Source of the DNA: Loxodes magnus
Lineage: Eukaryota; Ciliophora; Karyorelictea; Loxodida; Loxodidae
DNA length: 64,000 nucleotides
Direction: 5' to 3'
Assembly: GCA_946699065.1 (NCBI GenBank)
Contig: CAMPDV010000058.1
Coordinates: 434,001-498,000, forward strand
How positions within the stretch are numbered: position 1 is the first letter of the stretch; each line of letters starts with the position of its first letter. Below, piece after piece: positions 25,742 to 37,900 of this stretch. The notes under the pieces are model-generated. The model saw nothing but the letters and a program-made list of their open reading frames with translations, was not told where the DNA came from and did no database searches. The position numbers and the translations under genes are program-made.

Positions 25742-27527
25742 TCATTTGGTATCGTTCTAAGACTTCTTTTGCTTCTTTTTTCCCTTCTCATAATTGTCTG
25801 TGTCTTTAATTGATTTTTTTCTTTTCTACCTCAATCTGTTTTTGCTTTCCTCTTCAATATTTGCATTTGTTGGTAGAGAAGATTCTTAATTAAGTAAAGC
25901 AATTTCTATAGTAGTGCTTTCTTATTCTTACTTATTAGGCTTATTATATATTTTTGTGTTAGGCCCTTATCCTTCTGGTTTATAATTTTTTTCTTTCCTT
26001 TGTACTTTACTTTTCCCACTCCCTTTTGTTTATTTTCCTGTAGCATTATTTAATCTATCTTACTATTTATTTTCGTTCTAAGCTCTTTCTTATTTACTAG
26101 CATTATTGCGCTAGTTTGATGATTTTACTCTTACAAATATCTTCTAGCACCTCTCAGTTGCCTTTGCTAAGAAAACATGAGCAAGTGCCTACTCAGCAGT
26201 ATATCTTACTTTATAGTCGATTTGCATAATTTTATTAAGTAAATCGATAAAATCTTAATAGTCTTGAGTATTAGATATTGAAGATAAATAATTACGCCTC
26301 TAATAAACCATCCTCTTCTAAATTAAAGTTCTAAGCATAACATTGGTTGCTTCCCTTTTATTCAAACACTTTTCATACTTCTCCTCTATTGGTATTACTT
26401 TTTCCTCAGATATCTACTTGAAGAAGAGTCTTCATCGCAGTGATCGCTATAAAATATGCATCGGCGGTAGTCCGAAAAATTTAACGATTTTGAACTGAAA
26501 TAATAAAACTTACAAAATGAGAAATTTCACAAAAGCTTTTAAAAAGTGCGCTTTAAGTAAATAGCTGGAATAGAAGGCATCCTATACTCCATATGTCTAT
26601 TCTTTCATCAAACTCACATCCTAAAAATATTTCTGGACTTCGGTACAATCTACACTAGAAAATTTAAGGAGGATCGAGTCTAAACACTTTTTAATTTTTA
26701 AAAGCTAATCCAAAATCTACTATTTTTAGACTTGTAGCTCGATCATTCTGGGCAAACATGATATTATCTAATTTTAGATCAGAGTGTACATAACCACTTT
26801 CATTTATGAATTTTATTGACATTAGAATTTTTGCAGCTATTTCCTTTATTTCGGGTAACGAGAACCCACTATCAATATTAAACCTCAGCGCGTTTTCCAA
26901 GCTTTTATACATTTTTTCTTGTACTATAAATATGTGATTGTTTTCCTTGAAATTATCATAAAACTTAGGGACATAAAAACTATCCTTGTCTTTTTAGTTC
27001 AAATCTTTCAATAATTTGATTTCTTTGTTGGTATTTGTAAACGTTCCACTTTGAATTTTAGTGTTTTTGGAAATTTTAATTGCAAATTCTTTTCCTGTTG
27101 TATTGTCAATTCCTAAAATTACTTTGGAGAAAGCACCTCTTCCTATTTCTTACTTTATTTTGTATTTTCCATTTTTTAAAGTTTATCCTGCTCTTACTAC
27201 GTACCTTCCATCTTTGTCACTAACAGTTCCTCTTTATGCGCTTTGTCTTTCCTTTTACCAGAATTTTTCTCAACGGATTCCATTTCATAATTGCTTTAAA
27301 CATACAGTAGCTAGCATTACTGCAGGAAGTCTAGGCTTTTATATCTCATTTTCAATTTCCATTTCAACGCCTTAATTCTCTATTAAGTAACTTTCTTCTT
27401 TATCCAGCTCATCTTCCAGTTCATTTTCATTTATCTGAAAGTTATATTCTTATCCTTGGCTCATCTATTACATTTAATTAGATGTGAGCTCTAGTTTCTC
27501 CAAAGTTGAGTTTTTCTGTTCCCTCAT
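25742..27527 (-). CDS. CMGC protein kinase, DYRK/PRP4-like
   Basis: Serine/threonine (or dual-specificity) kinase of about 588 residues; ATG at 27527, one 19-nt intron (26495-26513), TGA at 25742-25744. Visible landmarks: glycine loop GRGAFSKV (~129-136), catalytic lysine in FAIKIS (~151), catalytic loop HSDLKLDN (~248-255), DFG (~271-273), activation segment LYRSPEIFLG (~294-303), then IDIWSIGCLLFQLFT and C-lobe helix YTAEQALAHVFL. The linker LPPMHILQRSLR-W-RLFF matches the DYRK region after the insert. Three internal TGA (27285, 27270, 26432) must be sense for the domain to be continuous. The N-terminus is acidic; the C-terminal tail is Lys/Gln-rich, probably nuclear-targeting. DYRK versus PRP4 is not resolved; HSD replaces the usual HCD/HRD. 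Confidence 0.9.
26495..26513 (-). other. 19-nt GT-AG intron in the kinase gene
   Basis: On the minus strand the intron starts GTAAGT and ends TTTCAG. Removal restores the kinase frame exactly where the DYRK-type motif GLPPMHIL is needed; without it the C-lobe is lost. Confidence 0.85.
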
Positions 27528-27795
27528 TAAAATTTAAAATAAACGTTTAATATTTCATATATTTTTATTTAAACCTTTCTTTAATCAAAAGGTTTACTTG
27601 AGGAATTCTATCATATCAAGTGGATTTAACTAAAGCCTCTTTGTCTTTATACTACTTTTAACGTTTTCCATTCAAAGCTCATCATACTATTTAATTTACA
27701 AGAAGGGATTTGTTCGTAATTTGGCTTAGCTTATTTACTTTATTTATTTATGAAATTATTAACCTTATCAAATTTTATCAGTGGTCTTTAGAAAT

Positions 27796-29500
27796 ATGCA
27801 AGATAATTTAGAAAATACCGTTAATAAAAGAATTAAAGCTACGATATATTGTTTAAAGGCTATAACATAGAAATAGGATCTCTTTGAATTTCTTTATACT
27901 ATAAAGTTATAAAACTTAAAATTGACTTCTCTAGTTTAATTATTTTTTATAATTCAAACATTTTTAACTATAAAGTTTTTAAATCCAGATCTTAAGAATA
28001 ATAGCAGTTTTGCTTATGATTAAGGAAATTACTTGGCATTTTTCGTATAATACCTAGATATTTCTTATTAGCTTATAAAATTAGCCTTAAAAAGTATTGC
28101 TATGATATTTAATAACGGGGTGATTTCGCTTTTGCATTAGTAGATTTAAATATTTTTCCTTCTGAATGCTTTAAAATATTTAAAAGTTACTATCCATTTA
28201 TTAGATTCATTAAGGAAGCATTTAGTTATTTTTTGTTTCTATTGAATATGAATATCTTAATACTTTTAATAAATTTATCAATTTAACTAAGAAATATAAG
28301 GAGTATGAAAAACCCTCTATAAACTAAAGTATGTTAATTTGTTTGCTATATTATAAATTCTACCATCTAATTCTTTTTTGTTTACTCTGTATATAATTAC
28401 TCTGTATGTATGCTTATTCTCTATCAAAGAAAGATAGGGCTGTTTTTACATTTTATCATTGAATCAAGTCTAGTATAATAATTTATCTTAGTAAGCAGGA
28501 AAGTAAAGTATATAGACTCATTGAAAAATCTAGAAAGGTTTATGGTTTAATTTAGGAATTTTTGATCAAATGCTTTTAATAATTTTAAGGAACTGCTTTA
28601 ATGATTTTTAAATCTAATAATTAGCTATTTAATTAATATAAACTACAATGGTATTATCATAATCATGTCAAGTTTATAGTTATTAAATTCTTATTTTGCT
28701 TCTTTTAAATCACTAATAGAATTATAATTCCCTTTTACTTGAAAATTAGAATGATTAGATGGCTATCATTAACTGAAAATAATGGAATATTAGAAGGAGT
28801 ACAATAGACTCTATATAAGTTAATCTCAAATCGTGTAGATACTTATTATTATTTTAACTATTTACGAAATTACTCTTCTTACTATGGTTTTGGTTATTAT
28901 TGTAAAATCTTTTACTTTAAGTAAAAAGATCTAGAACTATTAGATGATTATGTATGTGTAATTAGTCTGCTAAACTTTTAGAAACTAGCATTTAACTAAG
29001 CACTCATTTATGTTATAAGTCTACTGATAATTTTTATCCTTTGTCTTGTAATCTAATTATTTTATTTAGGTATTACGAATTAGAGAATTTCTTTGTGTAT
29101 AAAAGCCCCGTAGATTAGTATATTAGCAAGGCCTAAAATAGCAACTATAAAAATTTTTCAATCAATGTTTTGCTCCATTTTATCCTTATTATTATTAAGA
29201 AGAGCATAATAATTTAAATCTATCATAAGCACTTCTATTTAAGCTAAATTTAAAAAAGGGCTATTATTTATAGCTTAAGACTTTAAAATTAGAGACTTAA
29301 AATAATTAAATTTATTACTTTATCTAGTTAAATAATAGGCAAATAAAGACTAAGATAAAGGCTTTGATTTATAGTAGTTTAAATATATATGATTATTGTT
29401 ATATTTTCATACTATCAAATGTTCTGTGTATCTTAACTTTAACTAGATTTATTCTTTAATTTATTAGCAACTTATTTATTGCTATCGTGAGTTTTGTTGA
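27796..29500 (+). CDS. Large multipass membrane protein, unknown function
   Basis: ATG at 27796 (MQDNLENTVNKRIKATIY). About 560 residues with many hydrophobic helices (LVQLFFIIQTFLTI; ICLLYYKFYHLILFCLLC; ALIYVISLLIIFILCLVI; IFQSMFCSILSLLLL) separated by charged loops (SKQESKVYRLIEKSRK; FKQKDLELLDDY). Internal TGA are read as Trp (YHWIKSS; FKYIW). The frame shifts once at a run of six T near 28235, which needs one base or a missed intron. From there about 300 codons contain almost no TGA before the stop at 29498-29500. It ends 11 nt from the convergent gene's stop. Family not recognised. Confidence 0.65.
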
Positions 29501-29511
29501 TCTAGATGATA

Positions 29512-30147
29512 TCATTATTTAGATTCTTAGTATTAGTTAAGTAGATATAGCATATCTTAGATGAATGGAATCTAATAAATATTTGATTATTCAAAGTGAA
29601 TGCTTAATTAAGTAAATGATTTGTATACCTTTTGATTGAATATCTTATTCCTCTCTTAGGAATATATCTATAAGTACCTTTAAAGCATCAATTTACAAAA
29701 TAGCAACGGTAATTGACTTCTTAATGATTTAGCTTTAGCTACCAAATAATTCTTCTTTAAAGCATATCTATTTTATTACAATATAGGTTAAACCAGTCCT
29801 TCATAAATATTAACTATAAAGTCTATTCAAGTCTAAAGATCTAACTATTTTTGAAATTAGTTTACTTTTAACTAAGCTTAGTTATTAAAATAGCACCTTC
29901 ATTTAAAGTAGCCAAAATACTAAAATTTGTATATATTAAAAATAGAATTTGACTTTAACTCTCCAAGACTAGGAAATATTGCTCTAATTTATTTATAAAT
30001 CTAGGTATAATAATAGTTCATATAACAGACTACAATAGATATACATAACTAAAATACCTTTAATTGAAATTTGATTTCAATATCATCTTTATAATGTAAG
30101 GAACTATATCTAGTATACTCATTGAAAAACTTCTAAGTTATATTCAT
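29512..30147 (-). CDS. Hypothetical protein, possibly membrane-associated
   Basis: Single frame of 211 codons, ATG at 30147, TGA at 29512-29514, two internal TGA read as Trp (YFKWRC; QTWIDF). It begins NITQKFFNEYTRYSSLHYK, then an acidic strand (DDIEIKFQLK) and one hydrophobic segment (LCISIVVCYM). The remainder is basic and helical (LKKNYLVAKAKSLRSQ). It converges on the plus-strand membrane-protein gene, leaving 11 nt between the two stop codons, so 3' UTRs must be tiny or overlapping. No known domain seen. Confidence 0.6.
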
Positions 30148-30837
30148 CTTTCTACCTCAATTAAATCAAAATCAGAGCCAATACAAATATTTACTCAGGT
30201 TCAGAATGATTGGTAATTAAGGCCATGATGTATGAATTTGATTTTAAATAGAAAGATAATAGCTATTAGTTGCATTTAGTAACTAATAGCTCTTATTATA
30301 ACTAATATTCTAATTAGGTTCTATTTAATTCTAGAGAGTATATATCATAGAAAAGCGTAAGAAGAATATTAAAATGTTTAGAACTTTAAATTAAATATCT
30401 CTATTTAATATTATTAAAATTAAGTTTCTATATGCTATTTTAAAAACTCTTTGCTCTAGAAGTAAAAGGAGAGAATTTAGTTTATATATAAAGATAAAAA
30501 ACTTAATTAGTATGCTTGATTGCAACTAACTACTACTATCTTAGCACAATAAATTCCTATTTTATTATATCTGAAGAGTAAATTATTTCATGCAAATGGT
30601 TAGAATAATTAAATGGGTATAATTAAAATTGCATATGAAGACTATTGTTTTAGATTATAAAGTAAAGACTTAAATGGGCAAAAGTTAATAAAGGGTTTTA
30701 CAGAAGCTGTAATGATTCCTTTAATTATTTTAAGGTTAAGTTTATATTTGAATTACAATAGAATAATTATTTATAGTTAATTTATCTTGTAATCTGTATA
30801 GAGGAAGTTGGGAAAAAAAGTCAAATTATAATAAATT
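30148..30837. other. Divergent promoter region with a perfect 11-bp inverted repeat
   Basis: Spacer between divergent genes (start codons at 30147 and 30838). It contains AGCTATTAGTT (30261-30271) and AACTAATAGCT (30281-30291), an exact inverted repeat with a 9-nt loop, able to form a hairpin or bind a dimer. No gene seen. Confidence 0.45.
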
Positions 30838-32645
30838 ATGGAAGAACTACTCAAATGTTTTAAGTGCCGCTTTATTTATGACACTGATTAGAGAAAGCCA
30901 ATGGTTCTATCATGTGGTCATTCTATATGCTTTACTTGCCTTTTTTAGATTTAATAAGGCAGTGTATTTGCTTGTCCTCAGAATTGCCAAAAATAAACCG
31001 AAAAGTAGAATTTGATTACTAACAGTACACTGTTGGAAGTAGTTAAAATCCAAACAGCATAATAGAACCAATGGATTGACTATAAAAATGATAAGGAGAT
31101 AAACCATTATAAAGAAGAGATAAACTAAATCTAAAATACTAACAATATGTGGAAAATTAAGTTAAAAGATGCTAAGCTTACATTCAATAACTCAATTAAA
31201 AATTATGAATAATTTGTATAGGAACTTATATTTGAGATTTCCTAATAAGCCTAAGCCAATTAAAAAGAGATATAAACTTTATTTAGCTAATATTAACGTT
31301 GAATGCTTTAAGAATAAAATTTAACTACTTGTCGACTTAAAGAATACCAGAACAAGTAAATATCCACTTAGGAAGAAAAATAAAAATGAATATAGGAAGT
31401 GTAATAGAACTAAAAATAGCACGCAAATATTACCGAAAAATAAATCTAGATACCTAACTTTTAACCTAATTAAGAGGAACTGCAAGCAGCAAAAAGTTTA
31501 ATTATAAATCAGTTACAGTTTTCTAACAAAGACTAGATAGAAAAAGTTAAATCTTAATTTAAAGCTACTGAAGAAGAATAAAAAGACTAAGATAAGAAGC
31601 CTAAAAGATTTATTGATAAAAATCTTTATGAAAAAGTTTCATGACTAAAATAGCCTAATGAAATTATTGTTTATAAGAACAATCCACCAGAATATTTTAT
31701 AAATCAGGGATTAAACTTAGCTTAGAAGAAGAATTTTAATATTTTGCATATTATTGGAGATGAAAAAAATATTGATAAAGCATATCAGGTTGGCTCCGAA
31801 CTTGCTTGCTAAATAAAATTCAATTTCAAGTTTGAATAAAGTAAAGTTCCCTTAATTTAAGAATGGGAACCTAAAAATAAAAATTCCGGTTTATAAAATA
31901 TAAAAGAGGAAATAGTACTAAATCGATTAAAGTTTATTTTATCAAAGGATGAAATAGGAGAAGGATGGAAACCATATTATGCAGCTATTTAGCCTAACAA
32001 CATTAATAATAATCTAGATATAAGTAATAACTTTAGTTCACAACAAAAAAAGCAAAAGAAAAGCAAAAGAAAAGCAACAAAAATGATAGAAGAGGATAAA
32101 AACAGTCTTAAGGCAATAATAGATCCAGAAATCGAAACAATAAAATTGGTTTTACTCATGAATCAATAAATTCGAAAGATATCTAATATATATTTGATAA
32201 CCAATCAAATTCATCTAATTGAGCAGAAAGTTAAGAATCTACTTCAGATTGAAACTAATAAAAAGAAATCGTAGATTAATGTGATTAAAAAGTGAATTAT
32301 GAAAACACTTGGGAAGAAATGAATAGTAAATTAAAAAATGAACCTTTCTTAGAATCTGATTAGCAAAAATAAGATAAGCAATAGATTTGGGAAAACTAAG
32401 AAAGTAGTGGAATGATTACTTGGAGTAATACTTATAAAGAATCTAATCAATGTGTTTGTGAAGAAAATAATAGCAGATAAAAAATCTCGTAAGAACCATA
32501 GTAGAAAGAAAATAAAGAAAAATTGTAGCAGGAGAACTAAAATCAATAGCTTATATGGGTGAGCAATAACCAATAAAATCAGGAAATTTCCAAGAATGAA
32601 AAAGTTTCCTAGTAGATCCAGGGAAAAGATCTTTTTGAAAACTGA
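30838..32645 (+). CDS. RING-finger protein (probable E3 ubiquitin ligase)
   Basis: ATG at 30838 followed at once by a C3HC4 RING: CFKC (~7-10), CGHSICFTC (~27-35) and CPQNC (~47-51). A Gln-rich helical region follows, then a globular part (NILHIIGDEKNIDKAYQ; EEIVLNRLKFILSKDEIGEG). The frame then changes by one base near a run of seven A (~32045). Beyond it a Gln/Asn/Glu-rich tail (FTHESINSKDIQY; NYENTWEEMNS; FENP-like acidic patches) continues to TGA 32643-32645. Internal TGA read as Trp. The shift could be an assembly indel or a missed intron. Architecture resembles the RING/Ubl gene at 10603, but no ubiquitin-like fold is seen. Ligase activity is inferred from the RING. Confidence 0.75.
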
Positions 32646-33470
32646 AAATTTTTACATTAAATAAATGATTGATATAAGCATTAAGCTATATAAAAATTTA
32701 TCTAATTAAAAAAAATTAAATAAACTATTACAAAAAATTAAATTCACTATAGAATGCTTAAATTACTATAAAATAAATAATTTATCTAAATCAAAATTAT
32801 TTTTTAGTGAGCTATCTAATACAATTTAAGTCTTAAAATTTAGTTTAGGGTTAAATAATTTTTATTTCATAGAATGATTTAAATTTATATATATGAGCTT
32901 AATTTATTGAAAATCGTAATCAATAAATGAAAATAACCCAAAATCTCTAAATTATGATTATCAAAATTTTGTATGGAAAGTTTATATTTTCATAGCTGTT
33001 TAATAATATAACTTGTCCCTGTTACCTTTTAATTTTCATATAGATAAAATAAAAATATAAGGATTTTATTAAGCTAATTTTAGCCGATGTTTGGATTATT
33101 TATATAAGAAAGATTTCTCATTACATTTCGGTGACCAAGTTTTATTAAAAGTATAATGAAAATAAATGCTTAAATAAACTAAAAAGTAATTCAATTCTAA
33201 AGGCTTTCAATCAAATTTTAATTTATAAGGAAAATTTTATTAGTCTACTTATCATATAATTAGTGACTTTAAAATAAGATATAGCTGGTCAGATCTTTTG
33301 ATATAATTAACTATTTGAAGTATAATAAATCGCTTATTTTATTTGCAATTAAAGAAAATTAATCTTAATCACTAAGCTTATATTTCTATCATAACCTACG
33401 AGATTAGAATTTTATAATTAAATTTGCTGGTAAAAGCAAGACTAATTAGCTTATTAAAAGAAAAAGCAAA
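32646..33470. other. Intergenic, no gene seen
   Basis: A+T-rich spacer; only short unremarkable frames. Confidence 0.35.
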
Positions 33471-33857
33471 ATGAATGGATAAGAGGATTTTTAAAAGAAG
33501 TATCTACCTAATAAATAAATTTAAAAAATAGTACTAGAATGTCTGATTTTGATTATTTTCTGTGAACTACGAAATAAATTTTATTAAATTTTGAATTTAC
33601 TTTTATTGGGTAGGCTTAATACTCTAGTTATATTGAGAAAATCTTATTCATAATCTCCTTATAATTTTTAAGATCTCATAAAAATTTTTATCATTAATTT
33701 TTAATTAAATTTAAAATAAGGAAAACCTAATTAAATATCTTAAGTCACTTTATAATAAAATTTATTCCCTTTTAATTGTTTTTATCAAATAAGAAACTAT
33801 GTGAATAATAGCTTTTATTATCTTAAATAGGCTCTTCTTTTATTTCTATCCTTTTGA
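33471..33857 (+). CDS. Small hypothetical protein
   Basis: 128-codon frame, ATG at 33471, TGA at 33855-33857, no internal TGA. It opens NGQEDFQKKYLPNKQ, has one hydrophobic segment (LECLILIIFCEL) and a Leu-rich stretch, and ends in a hydrophobic tail (LLLFLSF). A possible short membrane protein. Family unknown, modest support from frame length and composition. Confidence 0.4.
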
Positions 33858-33980
33858 TTCAAATTTGATTGTAAAAATTTATGAGTAGAGTTTTGAATTA
33901 TTTCTAATTAAGATATAGCTTTTTCTTTATTTAATCAGCTTTAGAATCATCTTAATCTCATGCTTCTAATTTTTAGCTGA

Positions 33981-34394
33981 ATGTGTAAATTCAAAAAGAT
34001 TCGATATTTCTTTTTATTATTAATTTATCAATTTTTATTCTCCATAGCATCAGCTCTTTTAAAGCAACGTTTATAACTTATAATTAGCTTACCTTGACCT
34101 TACTAATGAAAATTTGATTGAAAATCAATTTTTTATTTTATTTGAAAATGAAGGAAAATTGAAACTTTTAATGAAAGAAAACATCATTTTACTTATGAGT
34201 ATAACTTCAAAATAATACTTGAAGCCTTTCAATTATCTGACATCTCTGTAGAAAAGCTACCAAATAAAAATGAGCTTTATTCTTAATAAAAAAACGGAAT
34301 TAGTTTAACTACCTTCTATCATATCTCTTCATTCAACTAGAACAGCTAGAAAAGTTTAAATCTTCATAGCTTTTTTCTTAAATCTACTTTATGA
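33981..34394 (+). CDS. Small secreted protein with signal peptide
   Basis: ATG at 33981 gives a textbook signal peptide: basic start (CKFKKIRY), hydrophobic core (FFLLLIYQFLFSIASA). A 19-nt GT-AG intron around 34068-34086 joins it to an acidic mature part (LDLTNENLIENQFFILFENEGK). The frame then changes at a run of A near 34155 and continues (EYNFKIILEAFQLSDISVEK) to TGA 34392-34394. The second change has no nearby GT, so a one-base indel is likelier than an intron. Function unknown; secretion or surface display inferred. Confidence 0.55.
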
Positions 34395-34855
34395 CAAATT
34401 TAGTAAATTCTTATTCTAATTTTAATTAATAAACTTTTAAATTATAATACTAACATTTTATGTATAATGAACATTAATTAAATTTTCATCTAATTTCACC
34501 TTTTCTTTTATAATTAGCCTTACATTTAGTAATTTTTTAATTTTTTGTTAAGATTTTTATTAAAATTTAGCTTAAGGAATTTATTTTTAGATTTTAAGAA
34601 TGCTGCTAATTAGATTGATGAATTATGAAAAGCTTTTATTATTTATATTATTGGACTATCTATTTCTTTTATGATATATATGGAAATAGATGAGAGTTAT
34701 ATAAATATATTGTATCTGTAAATTTCTTTGTTTGAGAAATGCTTGCTCAAGTATTTAAGTTTTTAGAGTATTATAATTTTATTTTGTGTGAGTCATATGT
34801 AGTAGAATCTTTATAATAGCTTAATATTTAAGTAATTGCTAATAAATAAAGTAAA
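34395..34855. other. Intergenic, no gene seen
   Basis: A+T-rich spacer upstream of tRNA-Glu copy 2; nothing recognised. Confidence 0.4.
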
Positions 34856-34928
34856 TCCACATTAGTCTAGCAGGTTAGGATATTCGGCTTTCACCCGAAA
34901 GACCCGGGTTCGAGTCCCGGATGTGGAA
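34856..34928 (+). tRNA. tRNA-Glu (TTC), copy 2
   Basis: Same 73-nt cloverleaf as the other two tRNA-Glu genes with anticodon TTC and acceptor TCCACAT/ATGTGGA. It carries A instead of T at 34872 in the D-loop (AGCAGG versus AGCTGG). CTTTTATT follows as a short pol III terminator. Confidence 0.95.
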
Positions 34929-37900
34929 CTTTTATTATATATATAAATTTAAGATAAATAAATAGTTAAGTTATTTAATACCCTTAACTTAAAATAATTT
35001 AATTTTAGGTACTAAATTTTATTTATTATTCCCTCACTAGTTATAAAATTAATAATTTCTTTAATGATTACTAGCATAAACTTTTATAAAGTCAATTAAA
35101 TAATCATTATTATTATCAACCTTCAAATCAACATTTAGTCTTAACCAGTTAAAAATATTTTTATGATTAAGCTTCTAAAATGGAAAGTAATTTAATTATA
35201 TCAGCTTATTCATAAAGATACAATTAATAAATGCTTATAAATAGAAATAAAAAAAGAATATTAAGAATGTATTTTTATAATTAATAAGCTAACTTTCTAT
35301 TTTTTAGCTGATATTTTGATTCCTTCATTTCTTTTTAAATTAATTAATATCAAAAAGCTTTAAGTATTTCACTATTTTTTTGTTATTAATTAATTAATAA
35401 AAATTCAACAATTCTAGTTTTAATTTCATTATATACATTTGTAGGATAAGCATATCAATTAACAATTCTTTTAAATTATAAACTTAAGTTATAATGAGAT
35501 TAAAAAAATAAAATCCAAGGGACACTAAGAAAAATAAAGTTAAAAAAGTTTAAAAAATAAATTAATAAATTAATTTTAAATATAATTTAGAATAATTTCA
35601 AACGTTAGTATTATAATAAAAACAATTATCTAGAAAAATAGATATAATCTAAAATTACGAAAATTATTAAAAGAAATCTCCAAAATTTTCTATATTTTTA
35701 ATTTTTAATTATTTATTAATTATATTTAGAATGCTGAAAATATAGGTTCATAATATTAATAGATATCTTAAATTATAATTTTTAATAAATTAGATAAGAA
35801 TAGTGGTATCTTAAACATATTAGTAAATATGAATTTTTAATTATATTAGGTGCCAAAAAATATTAACATTTTTAATTAATGCAAATTCTTTAAAAATTTA
35901 TTCCTTATATTATAAAAAATAATTTTATTTGTTATTTATTCGTTAAAAATAATATTAAAAATTAAATTTGATAAAATATAGCAAAAATTAAATAAAAATT
36001 AAGGAAAATTATAGAAGAAATAAAAGTTTAATCTCAAAATCATAAAAGGGCTTATTTTATTTTGATTTAATTTGAGTAATATAGGATAATTGGTTTGGGA
36101 TCGAATGAAAATGTAAAAATAATTTGTAAAAGACTTGTTTTTTTTTTACATTTTAGAATCATTACAAAGCCAAGTGGGATTAAAGACGTATGCCGAATTA
36201 TATTTTTTATCTCTAACCATTATTTTTTATGAAAGAAGACTTAAGTAAAATTGTAAACATTAAAAATTTAAATTAATATTTTGAATAAATTTAAAAATAA
36301 TTCTGAAGAGTTATCTTTAAAGTTATTTATTAAATCATAACTTATTTTTATATTTAATTAAAATATATACTAAATAAATATTAGTAAAATTATAGATAAC
36401 AAATATAATAGTTTGATTTTGATTAATAAGTAAATAATAAACTATAATATGAAAATAAATAGTCATTAATTAAATTTATTTATTTATGTAATAAAACAAT
36501 TAAAAAATAAATAATATTAATTATAATATTTAAGTAAATTTTTGATTACCTTTATTCACTTAAAAAATTTAGATTTTAAATTTTATTATAATTTAAAGAA
36601 TTCTAGATAAAAGATTAAAATGCTTATAATTTTAATAGATAGTAGCTTAAATATAGGTTTATATTATTATTCGATTGAGTATTATATAATCCATCATATA
36701 ATAATAAAGATTTTTAATTTTTTAGCATAAAGTATTTAATTTTATGGATATTTCAATCCTTTAACTAATTCATATTATAAAATATACCTTAAAATTTTCC
36801 TATTAATTAAATTAAAGATAGGAAAATTATATCAAAACATTAAATATTGTAAACTTATATAAAATTATTTTATTTAATTCTTTATAAATTTTAATGAAAT
36901 ATGAAAGGCTTATTTTTATCTAAATTATTCATAAATATAAAGATCTCCAAAGGTATTTAGAAGCATTTTAACTAAAACTACAAATCTTCTAATGAATAAA
37001 ACTCCTTTCAGCATTTTGTCTATCCTCTTTATTAATTTTTTGCTAAAATATCAACTTAATAGTTCTAAATAATTTGAATAACTTTAAAAAAAAGCTAGCT
37101 AGTATGATGGATTTATTTAAATTGACTTTCTATATTATTAAGAAATTATTAGATCAATTAAATATTATACTAAAGTTATTTTCAGTTTATTAATACATAA
37201 GTATCTACTAAACTTTTATATGCTAAAGTTTTTATTGTTTTAATAGATAATTATATTTAATTTTTTGCTTCTCAAAACTTACATTTACCACCATTACATT
37301 CTTTTTTCTTTTATCAAGCATAATATTTTACTCATATTATTATTTCTTTTTTAATTATACCCTAGTGAAGCTTCGTAATATTATATTTAGCTGCTAGTTT
37401 CCTTTACTCTTTTAAAAATGTTTTAATATATTTATATTCATAAGAAATAGTTTTATCTTTCTTTTTTAATAGTTTTAATATTAATAACCTAGATTAGCTT
37501 TTACTATTTTATTTTCTTTAAATTAGTAAGAGAAATAGGCAGCATCTTTCTTTTTTTATAAAGATCAGTTTTTAGTAACTCTTTGCCATACACTTAAAAA
37601 GCCCAGTTATAAAATTTTTTTTATCATCTTGTGGAAATTAAAATTATGTGTAAATGTAAAGTGTTTTAAAGACTCTATCCTTAATTTATTAAATAAGCAA
37701 CCTTTAAATAAAAAATTAAAAAAAAGACAAACACCAACAAATATGTTAGATTGAAAAAACTTTTAATAAATATCTAAATAGCAAAAATTTAAATTATTTA
37801 AAGGTGATAGTTTTAAAATCTAACAGAGATAGTTAAAGTGTTTGTATTTATACGAAAATTAAGCCTCTAAATTTAAATCTTTTCAACTAAAATTATTGTT

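Noticed and set aside
27061-27375. Plus-strand hydrophobic frame opposite the kinase
   Set aside because: Antisense shadow of the kinase N-lobe; the minus strand carries the kinase motifs.
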